64,000 bases of DNA from a virus. The translations under genes were made by a program, and so were the position numbers. How positions within the stretch are numbered: the stretch's first letter is position 1; every line of letters starts with the position of its first letter. This document shows, piece by piece, positions 49,766-57,872 of the stretch. A model generated the notes under the pieces. That model made no database searches. It was given only the letters and a program-made list of their open reading frames with translations, and had not been told where the DNA came from. Where the stretch lies: positions 1 to 64,000 of IMG/VR virus record IMGVR_UViG_3300002835_000122; one strand, written 5' to 3'.

Positions 49766-49794
49766 ATTATATCATATAATACTTATTTAAGCAA
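49766..49794 (-). promoter_or_regulatory. Sigma70-like promoter TTGCTT-17-TATAAT
   Basis: On the minus strand TTGCTT (49794-49789) is followed after 17 bases by a perfect TATAAT (49771-49766), in the 101-bp gap before chaperone A. The start codon is about 29 bases downstream of the -10 box. This is the closest match to a housekeeping promoter seen in the window and would allow host RNA polymerase to start the tape-measure unit. Confidence 0.7.
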
Positions 49795-49838
49795 GCACTT
49801 TTAGCGCTTAAAAACTGAGTCGCATTCCTTATTGACTC

Positions 49839-50780
49839 CTACCTTCTCTGTAAATTGCCCACTGTAGATGTCGTTGTTGCCGCAGCTGCAGCTGCTTCTG
49901 CTCTTGCAGAAAGGTTAGAGACCACGCTAGATTTAACAAACGAAATGTTGCTTTCGGTGAAGTAGTGATCTCTTGCCATGAATTGGTAACTTTCGCCAAT
50001 AGGCTGACCACCCGGCCCGTATGCTATTGACATATTTGTTAAATTTACTTCCTGTATAACTATCTTCATGGGCTTAGTGATTCCATCCGAATTAACGGTT
50101 CTTTGATTGACATCAGAAATCATCATTCTGTCTATGTTGTCGGAAATATTAGTATCTTCGGATTGATATACATTTAATGGAGACAGTGCCACTTCTTCCA
50201 ATCCATATACTATAATTAGATTGAATGGTGGATGGGCGCTAAATATATTTCTGTTGGAATTTTGTATATTCTTAGCAAAGGGATCATCTGTCATTCTGTC
50301 TAGCTGACCTCTAGCCCAATACTTCTCTACTAACTTTTCTTCTTCTTCTGTTTCAAAACTAGATCTTAAGTCAGATATTGTTCCATTAGTTGAACCGTTT
50401 TTTCTTTCCGTAAGAGCCCTAACAGCGGCTGCTTTTTCTAAAAGCTCTGTCATTCGTCTTGGATACTTGGAAAACATTGTTATTTCTCCGGTAATAATTC
50501 TAGTGCCGTACATCATAGCATCGTAGTTATAGGACCAGAATCCATATAATGGCTGCTTTTCTTGTCTTACGTTAAAAGCAAAATTGGCAATATCTAGTTC
50601 ATCTTCAGGGGAGAATAATCCGTCGATATATATTCGGATATCTTCTCCGCTGAAATAATAATCATAATAATTACTAAAGCGTAGATCGCCCTGTTTTCCG
50701 CCACTCCATACGGCATCTATTGTTCCATGAAGTGGGTCAAATTCTCTTATTTTGTTATTGTCTATGTTTCTAATTGTCAT
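49839..50780 (-). CDS. Tail tube paralogue 3 (extended), 313 aa
   Basis: This is a diverged third copy of the tube family. YYFSGEDIRIYIDG, NVRQEKQPLYGFWS, YGTRIITGEITMF and YQFMARD align with FSGADIVATFGG, VTREKAPIYTMGS, GKRGIAGSLIFTVF and TYVAREL of the 220-aa tube. A helical, acidic insertion of about 70 residues (ETEEEEKLVEKYWARG) separates the two halves, and an Ala/Thr-rich tail ends the chain. It overlaps the 261-aa gene by four bases. Likely roles are tube initiator, baseplate-proximal tube ring or tube terminator. Confidence 0.78.
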   Translation of the reverse strand: MTIRNIDNNKIREFDPLHGTIDAVWSGGKQGDLRFSNYYDYYFSGEDIRIYIDGLFSPEDELDIANFAFNVRQEKQPLYGFWSYNYDAMMYGTRIITGEITMFSKYPRRMTELLEKAAAVRALTERKNGSTNGTISDLRSSFETEEEEKLVEKYWARGQLDRMTDDPFAKNIQNSNRNIFSAHPPFNLIIVYGLEEVALSPLNVYQSEDTNISDNIDRMMISDVNQRTVNSDGITKPMKIVIQEVNLTNMSIAYGPGGQPIGESYQFMARDHYFTESNISFVKSSVVSNLSARAEAAAAAATTTSTVGNLQRR

Positions 50781-51562
50781 TCTGGAGGCTTTACCTGAGT
50801 TGTATTATTTTCGTTCTTTTTAGGATTATATTTCTTTTCATAGTATTCTTCTTCATTTAAGGAAGCTAGCTCTTCTACTATAAGATCGCCAAATATATTT
50901 GAACCAATATTTAAATCTCTTGATTTCATTGCCTGTGTATATGTCGGATCAGTGGGCACTAAACTATCATTCGGCATCTTGATAAGTGGCTGGATTCCTC
51001 TTGCCATATATGTATATGTCTGCTCTGTTATCAAGTCATCTATGGATAGTGTTTGACCTTCGTCAACTATAGTAACTCCAAAAATTTTCATCTTAGCCCC
51101 AATTCCATATTCATTAAAAAATGTAATGACAATATCGAATGGTGGCAACATATCTGCAAGCGGAGCAAAAAAGCCTTGCTTCCTGGCTAGGTATTCTCTA
51201 AACTGCTTTATTCTATAGAAAGCATACTCGTTAAAAACGGTAAATATTAAACTTCCGGCAATCGTTCTTCCACCCTTAACGAAACCCCTGACATTTACAT
51301 GGCCCAATGTTCTTATGGGGGAGTTCTCTCTGTGTATAGAGTATGAAATAGTTTGAAGTTCACCGAGAGTTATTACGTCGCCGACAGCTTCAACGTTACC
51401 TGTTTTACCTATCACTGGAACTATCATAGTCGCTACTGCGTCTGCTCCAGAGAAGGACATATTTGACATGTATTTATCAAAGTCGAATAAGTCAGTACCA
51501 GCGTTTTCTTTATTCTCTTCTTTTTTTGTCAACTTAAAAGGGAATGTTTGCCCTCGTGTCAT
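50777..51562 (-). CDS. Tail tube paralogue 2, 261 aa
   Basis: It shares with the 220-aa protein FSGADAVATM, a strand ending ISYSIHRENSPIRTLG, GGRTIAGSLIFTVF, PPFDIVITFFNEYG and YTYMARG. Extra residues at the N-terminus and in the first loop (IGKTGNVEAVGD) and an Asn/Glu/Lys-rich tail distinguish it. The TAGGAG ribosome binding site lies immediately after the U-tract of a strong terminator, so its expression probably depends on readthrough and should be lower than that of the 220-aa gene. This fits a minor tube or baseplate-tube adaptor. Confidence 0.82.
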   Translation of the reverse strand: MTRGQTFPFKLTKKEENKENAGTDLFDFDKYMSNMSFSGADAVATMIVPVIGKTGNVEAVGDVITLGELQTISYSIHRENSPIRTLGHVNVRGFVKGGRTIAGSLIFTVFNEYAFYRIKQFREYLARKQGFFAPLADMLPPFDIVITFFNEYGIGAKMKIFGVTIVDEGQTLSIDDLITEQTYTYMARGIQPLIKMPNDSLVPTDPTYTQAMKSRDLNIGSNIFGDLIVEELASLNEEEYYEKKYNPKKNENNTTQVKPPE

Positions 51563-51571
51563 ATGTTTCTC

Positions 51572-51615
51572 CTAAAAATAAAAAGGTGCATGGAAGAAGC
51601 CTCCCATGCACCTTT
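51572..51615 (-). terminator. Intrinsic terminator after the 220-aa tube gene
   Basis: On the minus strand a perfect 12-bp stem (AAAGGTGCATGG pairing with CCATGCACCTTT, arms 51615-51604 and 51593-51582) with a 10-nt loop is followed by TTATTTTTAGG. It lies 19 bases downstream of the stop of the tube gene. Confidence 0.9.
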
Positions 51616-51634
51616 CACATAAAATTACACTCTA

Positions 51635-52297
51635 TCAGGGTCTGATAATTGTGGTGTTCAATCCTTCAGGCGGAATGCCTACCAGATTAGTCGGATCGAC
51701 AAGAGTATCATTTCTGATGACATACATGGGACCAAGCTCACGAGCTACATAGGTCATTGTTTCTTCAATAACGATATCGTCCATTGATGCGCCCGAACCT
51801 TCGTTCAAAAGTTCGCAACCATAGATTGATCTTACTGCAGCTTGACCGTATTCGTTAGCAAAAGTCACGGTAATGTCAAATGGCGGAATCTGATCAGCGT
51901 AGTAAGGAACTTTTCTTACGACGCCAGTCTTCTGCTCGTTGACATCAGCAATACCTCGTCTGTGACCATTGTCGCCAGGTAATGTATTGTGGCTTCTTGT
52001 GTAGAAGTCCATGGGTCTGTTTTGTGTATAGTTTTGTTCCAACATCTTATAAAGCGCGGGACGATCAAACACTGTAAAGATTAAAGAGCCAGCTATTCCT
52101 CTTTTGCCTCTTGAGAAAGAGCGAGGATTAGGTGAACCCATAGTATAGATTGGAGCCTTTTCTCTAGTGACAGAGAACGTAATGCCTGATAAGGCACCGA
52201 TCTCTACTCCACCAAATGTGGCTACAATGTCCGCTCCTGAGAACGTGGTGTAAGTATTGAGATACTTATTAACTGATGTATATTCTTCTGCTGCCAT
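51635..52297 (-). CDS. Major tail tube protein candidate, 220 aa
   Basis: Compact and the shortest of the three tube-like proteins, with no extra insertions. Motifs are FSGADIVATFGGVEIG, SFSRGKRGIAGSLIFTVF, PPFDITVTFANEYGQAA and EETMTYVAREL, a tail-tube pattern that I also associate with large contractile phages of Gram-positive hosts. It follows the sheath gene by 26 bases with a strong GGAGGG site and is followed by the strongest terminator in the window, as expected for an abundant protein. It should polymerise into the inner tube that the sheath drives through the envelope. Confidence 0.85.
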   Translation of the reverse strand: MAAEEYTSVNKYLNTYTTFSGADIVATFGGVEIGALSGITFSVTREKAPIYTMGSPNPRSFSRGKRGIAGSLIFTVFDRPALYKMLEQNYTQNRPMDFYTRSHNTLPGDNGHRRGIADVNEQKTGVVRKVPYYADQIPPFDITVTFANEYGQAAVRSIYGCELLNEGSGASMDDIVIEETMTYVARELGPMYVIRNDTLVDPTNLVGIPPEGLNTTIIRP

Positions 52298-52323
52298 TTA
52301 AGTTACCCTCCTAGTCGGTAAAT

Positions 52324-53562
52324 TTATAGACTAATGGCCACTCTGACTTCGATCTCTTTGAGTTCGAAGGCAGGTGTTAAAATAAGGTCTACAACCGCCT
52401 TGTTTTCGTTCGGGATATAAGAGACTGTGAAGTCACTACCGAGCAAGGCTCCTACTATTTGCATACCTCTCAAGCCAGAAGTAATTGCTGTTTCCATCGA
52501 ATTTCTTGTTTGAATATTTGATGGCTCACCAACGAATCTCTGGCAGGCTTGTCTAACAACTGAGGTAGCATCATTTATGATTCTCTTAGTTGATAGTCTA
52601 GTGTAATCCGACGTAGACCATCCAAATGTTAGTCCATCTCCGAATACTGGGATCTTGTTAAAGTTAATAACAACAGTGTTAATACCCTTAGCCGATAAAG
52701 CTGTTTGCTGTGTTCTCGTAGGCGAGTATCTTACTGATTCAACATTATAAACAGCCTTGTTAACGATTGAGCTGTATGAAGGCAATATGCTCATTGTAGC
52801 AGCGAGGTGTGCTGCGCCGTTTGCATAGCCAAAGTCAGTTGTTCCAGAAACGTAATTAACTGGCTTGATTTCTGCAGCAACGACGACTACATACGGTCCA
52901 GTCTCCTTCAACAGGTCGCTGGCGTCTCTGTCGGGAAGATTGGTAAGAGCCAAATGCGTGTTTGTGTTTCCTGGAGTCATCGTTTCCGAAGCTCCATCGT
53001 AAGACTTGACACCCATAACTGCTATGCAAGGATTAATATTTTCCGAAATATCTTTAACTTTTACCGAAACCTTATATGCCCAGTTATAGTCTACAGTAGC
53101 AGAGTTATCTGCGTAGAAGGCACGGGTTGTGTCACTGGGTGAATCCGGCGTTGCTGCCCATTCACTAGGGCGACCACCACGACCCCACGGAACAATAATG
53201 TCGGGGATGCATGATTCTGCTGCAATAAATATATCATTAAAAATGTCTACTCCGTTATTGGTAACGGCACCGGTAGATGGGACAAATACGGTATCCTTTG
53301 GCAACGGAACGATATAAATTCTTCCCGCTCCACCAATAATAAGCTCAAGAAACGCTCTGTGTGCATCTGAGCCATTACCAAAAGCCGTGATAACGTCTGC
53401 TTCGTTGGAGGCCCGGACAACATCAAGATCTGATATTCCACCAGTTCCACTAGCTGTACTCCGCTTTGCTATTGCAACAATTCTAGGACCAGCTGGCGTG
53501 TCCTGACGTGAGACGCTATAAAAGCGATCTCTGATTAAAGTTCTTACTCCAGGTATAGCCAT
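52324..53562 (-). CDS. Tail sheath protein, 412 aa
   Basis: The N-terminal part (AFGNGSDAHRAFLELIIGGA followed by IYIVPLP) and the C-terminal part match the sheath pattern. The latter comprises RLSTKRIINDATSVVRQACQ, then RFVGEP, an NSMETAITSGL helix, a GSDFTVSYI strand and VDLILTPAFELKEIEVRVAI. Its size is small for a sheath, suggesting few extra outer domains. It lies directly before the tube gene, the usual order. GGAGG lies eleven bases from the ATG, and a promoter-like element (TTGTTT-18-TATAAA) lies in the gap before it. It forms the contractile outer cylinder. Confidence 0.9.
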   Translation of the reverse strand: MAIPGVRTLIRDRFYSVSRQDTPAGPRIVAIAKRSTASGTGGISDLDVVRASNEADVITAFGNGSDAHRAFLELIIGGAGRIYIVPLPKDTVFVPSTGAVTNNGVDIFNDIFIAAESCIPDIIVPWGRGGRPSEWAATPDSPSDTTRAFYADNSATVDYNWAYKVSVKVKDISENINPCIAVMGVKSYDGASETMTPGNTNTHLALTNLPDRDASDLLKETGPYVVVVAAEIKPVNYVSGTTDFGYANGAAHLAATMSILPSYSSIVNKAVYNVESVRYSPTRTQQTALSAKGINTVVINFNKIPVFGDGLTFGWSTSDYTRLSTKRIINDATSVVRQACQRFVGEPSNIQTRNSMETAITSGLRGMQIVGALLGSDFTVSYIPNENKAVVDLILTPAFELKEIEVRVAISL

Positions 53563-53607
53563 TTTATTTTTTATCCTCCAAATTTCAAAACTCTATTTGA
53601 ATCTTTC

Positions 53608-53637
53608 TTTATAGTAACACATAACTTATAAAAACAA
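53608..53637 (-). promoter_or_regulatory. Promoter candidate TTGTTT-18-TATAAA before the sheath gene
   Basis: In the 114-bp gap 53563-53676 the minus strand reads TTGTTT (53637-53632), 18 bases, then TATAAA (53613-53608) within TTACTATAAAG. The start codon of the sheath gene is about 46 bases after the -10 box. The same TACTATAAAG core stands before the 210-aa gene. Confidence 0.55.
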
Positions 53638-53676
53638 CTACAAACTTAATTTTGGGGATAATTAATATATACCATT

Positions 53677-54540
53677 TTACTCATTGGGTGTTGCACCTTG
53701 GAATAGATCTATGACATTGCCTTCTGTTCCAGTATAGTTTGGTGTCGCTAGTTGATTTTTAAGCAGATCTTTTTCATAGGCCATCCATGTTCTTGCGTCA
53801 ACGACAATTTTTTCAATTCTATTATTAGCTATTGCAAACGTTTTTTCAGTAGTTAACATATATGTGACGGTTCTTTTATGTATATCCTTGCCGTCTCTGT
53901 TTATCTCTGAGTCTGATAATCTTCTAGAATATACTAATTCAGATGCGCCTGCGGCTTTAAAAATTGAAGTATATTCCAACATAAAATCTTCAAAAGCTTC
54001 CATGACCTGATCACATAGGACCGCTGCATCGAGATCATCTCTGGTTGTCGTGCTATTTGGCCCTTGGAAAGTTCCAACTTTACTCATTACTGTAAAACCT
54101 ACAACGTTTTGAAATTTTTGACCATAGATTGTTACCGAATTAGAAAGTACATTTTGACGCATTCTTGGCTTTGGCTCTGTGGTGTGGGATTTTCTTAGTT
54201 CTAAATGATAACCAATTATTGCTGGAAAGTCATCTAGTCCAACACTCGTAGAGGACGGGGCTGATGAAAGATCTCTTGTGGAGTTTTCAATGCCTCCAGA
54301 GTCACTATACGTGACAGATGATTCTCTGTTTATACTCAATGGCAGTATCGGTATTGTTGGGTAGCTTTCTTCCCACATTTTTTTAACTAAACTAACAAAC
54401 TCTAGGTAAGTTAGATTGCCAGTATATACTTCTTCAACTCCATCGCTATCTAACCTGCGATAGCCAGGAGCCTGTAGAGCCGGTAAACCGTATCTTGCGT
54501 TTTCGGAAAAGTGAGGAAAATCTCTATTTAAATAGCTCAT
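53677..54540 (-). CDS. Tail terminator / neck protein candidate, 287 aa
   Basis: The central part has a helix LCDQVMEAFEDFMLEYTSIFK, a strand ELVYSRRLSDSEIN and a second strand (VTYMLTTEKTFAI), a layout reminiscent of tail-terminator proteins such as gp15/gpU. Two Ala-Thr-Pro triplets occur near the C-terminus. It sits between the two sheath-like genes and one base after the 532-aa gene, in the neck region. Role by position: capping tube and sheath and joining them to the head. The family assignment is tentative. Confidence 0.72.
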   Translation of the reverse strand: MSYLNRDFPHFSENARYGLPALQAPGYRRLDSDGVEEVYTGNLTYLEFVSLVKKMWEESYPTIPILPLSINRESSVTYSDSGGIENSTRDLSSAPSSTSVGLDDFPAIIGYHLELRKSHTTEPKPRMRQNVLSNSVTIYGQKFQNVVGFTVMSKVGTFQGPNSTTTRDDLDAAVLCDQVMEAFEDFMLEYTSIFKAAGASELVYSRRLSDSEINRDGKDIHKRTVTYMLTTEKTFAIANNRIEKIVVDARTWMAYEKDLLKNQLATPNYTGTEGNVIDLFQGATPNE

Positions 54541-54541
54541 A

Positions 54542-56140
54542 TTACGCTCCTGGTCCAGCTGCTAGTGAAAAATCTATTCTTTTTAGCCCAAAGGCTGAAA
54601 GTAATTCGACCTCAAAAATGAAAACACCTCTTTGTGTCTCTGATACTTGGACATTAAATGCGAAGTCATTTATTATTGAATTTCTTTTAAGTAGTTGTAA
54701 GAATTCTCTAGTTTCAGAAACTATTTGATCAAAAGCCATAATATCAAAATGTGATAATGCTATTCCTTTTATTTCACTAACAACTAGAGAGACTAATCTC
54801 ATTTGCGCTAGTTTCGTAAAGGTTGAATACTGATTAGCCATCGTGTATTCGTTAGTCAAGTACACTTCAAAAGGTACTGCTCTTCTCGTTTTCTTGCCAC
54901 GATATAATGTATTAATTCCAATATTTTCTAATCTCTGGTATTCTGCCTGAGTAAGATCGTTACCAAATAAAGACATGGCGCCTGGAACTCGACTTCTAAT
55001 CAAAGCCTTATTGAGCGGAGAATCTGATACCATTCCAGCTACCGCCGCTGCAGCGCCAGAGACATAGCTTAGCTTTATCTGAGGATGCTGGAAAACCATT
55101 TCTCCATAGACTGGCACTATGTATCTGCCTTTATCTGAGGATATTTGACCTGTAGCCTGATTGTATACGGTAAATTTATCAGTAAATATAGGATTCTGCT
55201 CAAGTATATCTATGTCTGATGACTTTATTCCATTAGTTTTAGATCCTATAATTCCTATCTGTACGTTTCCTGTATTATTGTGGAAATCTGAACAATAATT
55301 TGCTAGCTGCGTAACGAAGTCTACTGAACCCGTTTCGATAATAGATGTTTCCAGTGGGACTATTATATCTACAAAATCTAAATCTATTATATCTTCATAG
55401 GTTTGTTCAAGTCTTTCATAATATTTTTCATAAAAAGTTTGAGAACTAGGAGTTGCTTGATCTCGATTGAATGCTGTAGTAGATATGAATCTTCCCTCAT
55501 AACTTTGAACATATTCTATCATTGGCGCAGATGCGCATATCATTATGTCTCTTGCCCCGCAGGAGTATGCGTCTAAAACTCCTCGCAAAAGTGGACTGTC
55601 AAGATCTGCTTGGAGCAAATCTACTGCTTGCTGTATGGAGTTAATTTTTACTGGATAGTTTAATTGCACACCATCAGCGTGCCCTATTAGTAGAATCGTG
55701 CTCGTATTATTTCTATTTAATTGCTGATATGTCGGCTTATAGTTTATAACGCTAGACTTAGGGGAGGTTATAGTTGCCGGAGATAATGTATTGGTAGATT
55801 GTTTTACCTGAAAAACTGAGCCTATATTAATGTCTCTTGCTGAACTGTTAGTTCTCGCTAAAACTGTGTAGTTATATTCATATAGGTTTTGAGGAACAGT
55901 ATAATGGAATGTATATTCTCCATTGGAGATTTTTTCGATTCTATTGCCGGTAGCTTCTGGATCTTGATCTAAATAAAGATATGGACCATCAATTATTGGC
56001 CCCGCTCCGTTGTCGCCTCTAACAACATATACACTTATGTCTACTGGGGTAGCCAAACTCGTTGGATCATAAATTGTTCCATCAAAATCTGTAAACACAA
56101 ATTTAAATTGGGCTGTCTGCCCCTTGGATAAAACTAACAT
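54542..56140 (-). CDS. Second sheath-like protein with N-terminal Ig-like domain, 532 aa
   Basis: Residues of about 1-115 form an Ig-like beta sandwich (GQTAQFKFVFTDFDGTIY, later NGEYTFHYTVP). The rest is sheath-like, with a Rossmann-like middle (DIMICASAP, VDIIVPLET), SQAEYQRL-type helix and LENIGINTLYRG, and a C-terminal strand set (DFAFNVQVSETQRGVFIFEVELL, shortened here to its first half, followed by GLKRIDFSL). The start is placed at the ATG at 56140, just after the upstream stop and with AGAGAGAAG before it. An upstream in-frame ATG at 56173 would overlap the preceding gene. It may be the sheath terminator ring at the neck or a co-sheath. Confidence 0.82.
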   Translation of the reverse strand: MLVLSKGQTAQFKFVFTDFDGTIYDPTSLATPVDISVYVVRGDNGAGPIIDGPYLYLDQDPEATGNRIEKISNGEYTFHYTVPQNLYEYNYTVLARTNSSARDINIGSVFQVKQSTNTLSPATITSPKSSVINYKPTYQQLNRNNTSTILLIGHADGVQLNYPVKINSIQQAVDLLQADLDSPLLRGVLDAYSCGARDIMICASAPMIEYVQSYEGRFISTTAFNRDQATPSSQTFYEKYYERLEQTYEDIIDLDFVDIIVPLETSIIETGSVDFVTQLANYCSDFHNNTGNVQIGIIGSKTNGIKSSDIDILEQNPIFTDKFTVYNQATGQISSDKGRYIVPVYGEMVFQHPQIKLSYVSGAAAAVAGMVSDSPLNKALIRSRVPGAMSLFGNDLTQAEYQRLENIGINTLYRGKKTRRAVPFEVYLTNEYTMANQYSTFTKLAQMRLVSLVVSEIKGIALSHFDIMAFDQIVSETREFLQLLKRNSIINDFAFNVQVSETQRGVFIFEVELLSAFGLKRIDFSLAAGPGA

Positions 56141-56142
56141 TT

Positions 56143-56514
56143 TTACTTCTCTCTTGTGGCTCCGACAGTCCAATAGTTTATTTTGCCGAACCTACCTCTA
56201 ACTGCAGTGACCGCAGCTATGCTGAACATCGTATAATTTTTACTTGATTTTAAAGAATAATTTTCATATATTCTATCCCCTTCTTTAGGGAAGATATTTT
56301 CTTCAAAATAGTATACTGCGTCGTAGTTGGTTAAAATTCCTTGTTGAGTTTCAGTAGAAGAATTTGCATTGGTGATACCAGACTGACCAACCTGACGTGT
56401 TGTTACTCTTTCAAATTGATCAAAGTGATTACCGTTAGGAAGAATTCTTTGTATATATACATCATGTCCCCATTGCCTAAGTATACGATTAAAGGATTTC
56501 TTTGCATCAATCAT
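56143..56514 (-). CDS. Head completion / head-tail joining protein, 123 aa
   Basis: This small protein begins MIDAKKSFNRILRQWGHDVYIQ, continues with beta strands (NYDAVYYFEENIFPKEGDRIYE) and ends YWTVGATREK. The pattern and position resemble the small beta-barrel head-completion and tail-attachment stoppers of tailed phages (Gp16-, gpFII-like). The start is placed at the ATG at 56514, which overlaps the stop of the 294-aa gene as ATGATTGA and has AGAGG ten bases upstream. An in-frame ATG at 56550 would need a 44-base overlap. It belongs to the neck assembly. Confidence 0.78.
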   Translation of the reverse strand: MIDAKKSFNRILRQWGHDVYIQRILPNGNHFDQFERVTTRQVGQSGITNANSSTETQQGILTNYDAVYYFEENIFPKEGDRIYENYSLKSSKNYTMFSIAAVTAVRGRFGKINYWTVGATREK

Positions 56515-57391
56515 AACTTCTGAAGCCTCTCTTCGGCATCGGGTCATCATTTATATTAGTTGTTCCATTTGGATCGTATAATTCTCTGCCAGACGGATAT
56601 ACAATTTTATCAGTTAATTTGCTGTCATACATAGACAGGCCTGGTAGATTTTTGGGCTGGAATCCTCTTGGGCCAACTTTTGCTGCTAGCATTTCTTTTC
56701 TTAGTGCAGCAGCTATCTGACACCATGTCGTAGCATTGTCTCTGGTTACTCTATTCCTTGGTATGGATTTATTGGTAATGCTTAAATCGCCAAGTGTTAA
56801 AGACATTTCGTCGTCACCACCTAATCCATAGGTTCTCGAGAGCTCACAGGCTGTTGCAGCCTTTATGTATTCAAGAACTGTAAATGACAGATTCGATCCA
56901 TCTTCTGCGTCTAAAAGATTATAAATAGCCTTTACTTCTGTTGAATAATTATAAATTATTTCACCTATTTCAAGAAGCGAGGCGTCTGGGAAGTAAGCCA
57001 GAAGAGACTCAGGGTCCAGATATAAAGGAGTAACATCTGGCGCAAAAGTTATGCTCTCGTCACTTTTTAATATAATGGTAGGCTGATATTCTTCTACCGT
57101 AGAGCTAACATATAGTTTTTGCTCTACTACTACAGTATTAGAGTTAGCTAATATGCCAGTAAATTTAACAGTATATGCGCCAGCTATAGTGGGAGTGTAA
57201 TCATAATAAAAAACTGAACTAGATATCTGACTAGAGGTTCCTGAGTTTACAGTTGTATTAGAAGAGTTTTTTATTATTACTTGTGGATTTGACGCAGGGG
57301 ATAGTGCTATTTCATTTCCATCTGCATCAATGTCTTTAAACTTTACAGTTATTCTTACCGTATCACTGACTACAACTCTATCTGTTGACAT
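56507..57391 (-). CDS. Head-tail adaptor with N-terminal Ig-like domain, 294 aa
   Basis: Residues of about 1-100 form an Ig-like domain (VRITVKFKDIDADG, then FYYDYTPTIAGAYTVKFTG) of the same type as in the second sheath-like protein. The remainder is helical: LLAYFPDASLLEIGEIIYNYS and VLEYIKAATACELSRTYG, with TTWCQIAAALRKEMLAAKVGPRG. This fits a portal-adaptor (gp6/gp15-like helical bundle). It precedes the head-completion gene with an eight-base overlap. It would sit below the portal with the Ig domain displayed at the neck or collar. Confidence 0.78.
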   Translation of the reverse strand: MSTDRVVVSDTVRITVKFKDIDADGNEIALSPASNPQVIIKNSSNTTVNSGTSSQISSSVFYYDYTPTIAGAYTVKFTGILANSNTVVVEQKLYVSSTVEEYQPTIILKSDESITFAPDVTPLYLDPESLLAYFPDASLLEIGEIIYNYSTEVKAIYNLLDAEDGSNLSFTVLEYIKAATACELSRTYGLGGDDEMSLTLGDLSITNKSIPRNRVTRDNATTWCQIAAALRKEMLAAKVGPRGFQPKNLPGLSMYDSKLTDKIVYPSGRELYDPNGTTNINDDPMPKRGFRSYD

Positions 57392-57406
57392 CTTTTACCT
57401 CTTAGT

Positions 57407-57859
57407 TTAAGCGTTAGACATAATAGTAACGTTAATTGTTCCAGCTGAGTTATCTTCCAGAGTGATACTTTGTGCGTTAGAGACAGCGTATGCTTCATTC
57501 TTATTTATCGACACTGCTATATATCCGGAGCTATATATTTCTTCACTATTCAAAGTTGAAATAGCGTAGGCTTCAGCGTTTATCTTAGTTATCTCTGAGG
57601 ATCCGTAACCATCAAACATTGCAAAAGTCATATAGGATGACGTCTCAGTGTTTTCTATTACTCCGCTTGGAGTAATAACGGAATGACTATTAACAAAAAC
57701 TAATGTGCTGTCTACGGATGGTGGCGATATAACAATAACGCCTAATATGTTTAAGCCACCAAAATTAGTAGTTAATCCAAAAGACTGAGGAGAAACTACA
57801 TATACACCACTGTAATTGAAATGATCTTGATTATAGGTTATATCCCCATTGTAGAGCAT
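57407..57859 (-). CDS. Putative structural protein, 150 aa, unknown
   Basis: Beta-rich, Ser/Val/Ile/Tyr-rich, no hydrophobic helix or motif recognised. A short element recurs: INAEAYAIST in the middle and NKNEAYAVSNA near the end. AAGGAT lies six bases before the ATG. It lies between the fibre-like gene and the head-tail adaptor. It might cap or fasten the fibre, but this rests only on adjacency. Confidence 0.68.
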   Translation of the reverse strand: MLYNGDITYNQDHFNYSGVYVVSPQSFGLTTNFGGLNILGVIVISPPSVDSTLVFVNSHSVITPSGVIENTETSSYMTFAMFDGYGSSEITKINAEAYAISTLNSEEIYSSGYIAVSINKNEAYAVSNAQSITLEDNSAGTINVTIMSNA

Positions 57860-57872
57860 CTAAATCCTTTTA

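Noticed and set aside
56141-56173. Upstream in-frame ATG for the 532-aa sheath-like protein
   Set aside because: It would add 11 residues of atypical sequence and overlap the preceding gene by 31 bases; the ATG at 56140 follows the upstream stop directly and has a purine-rich site.
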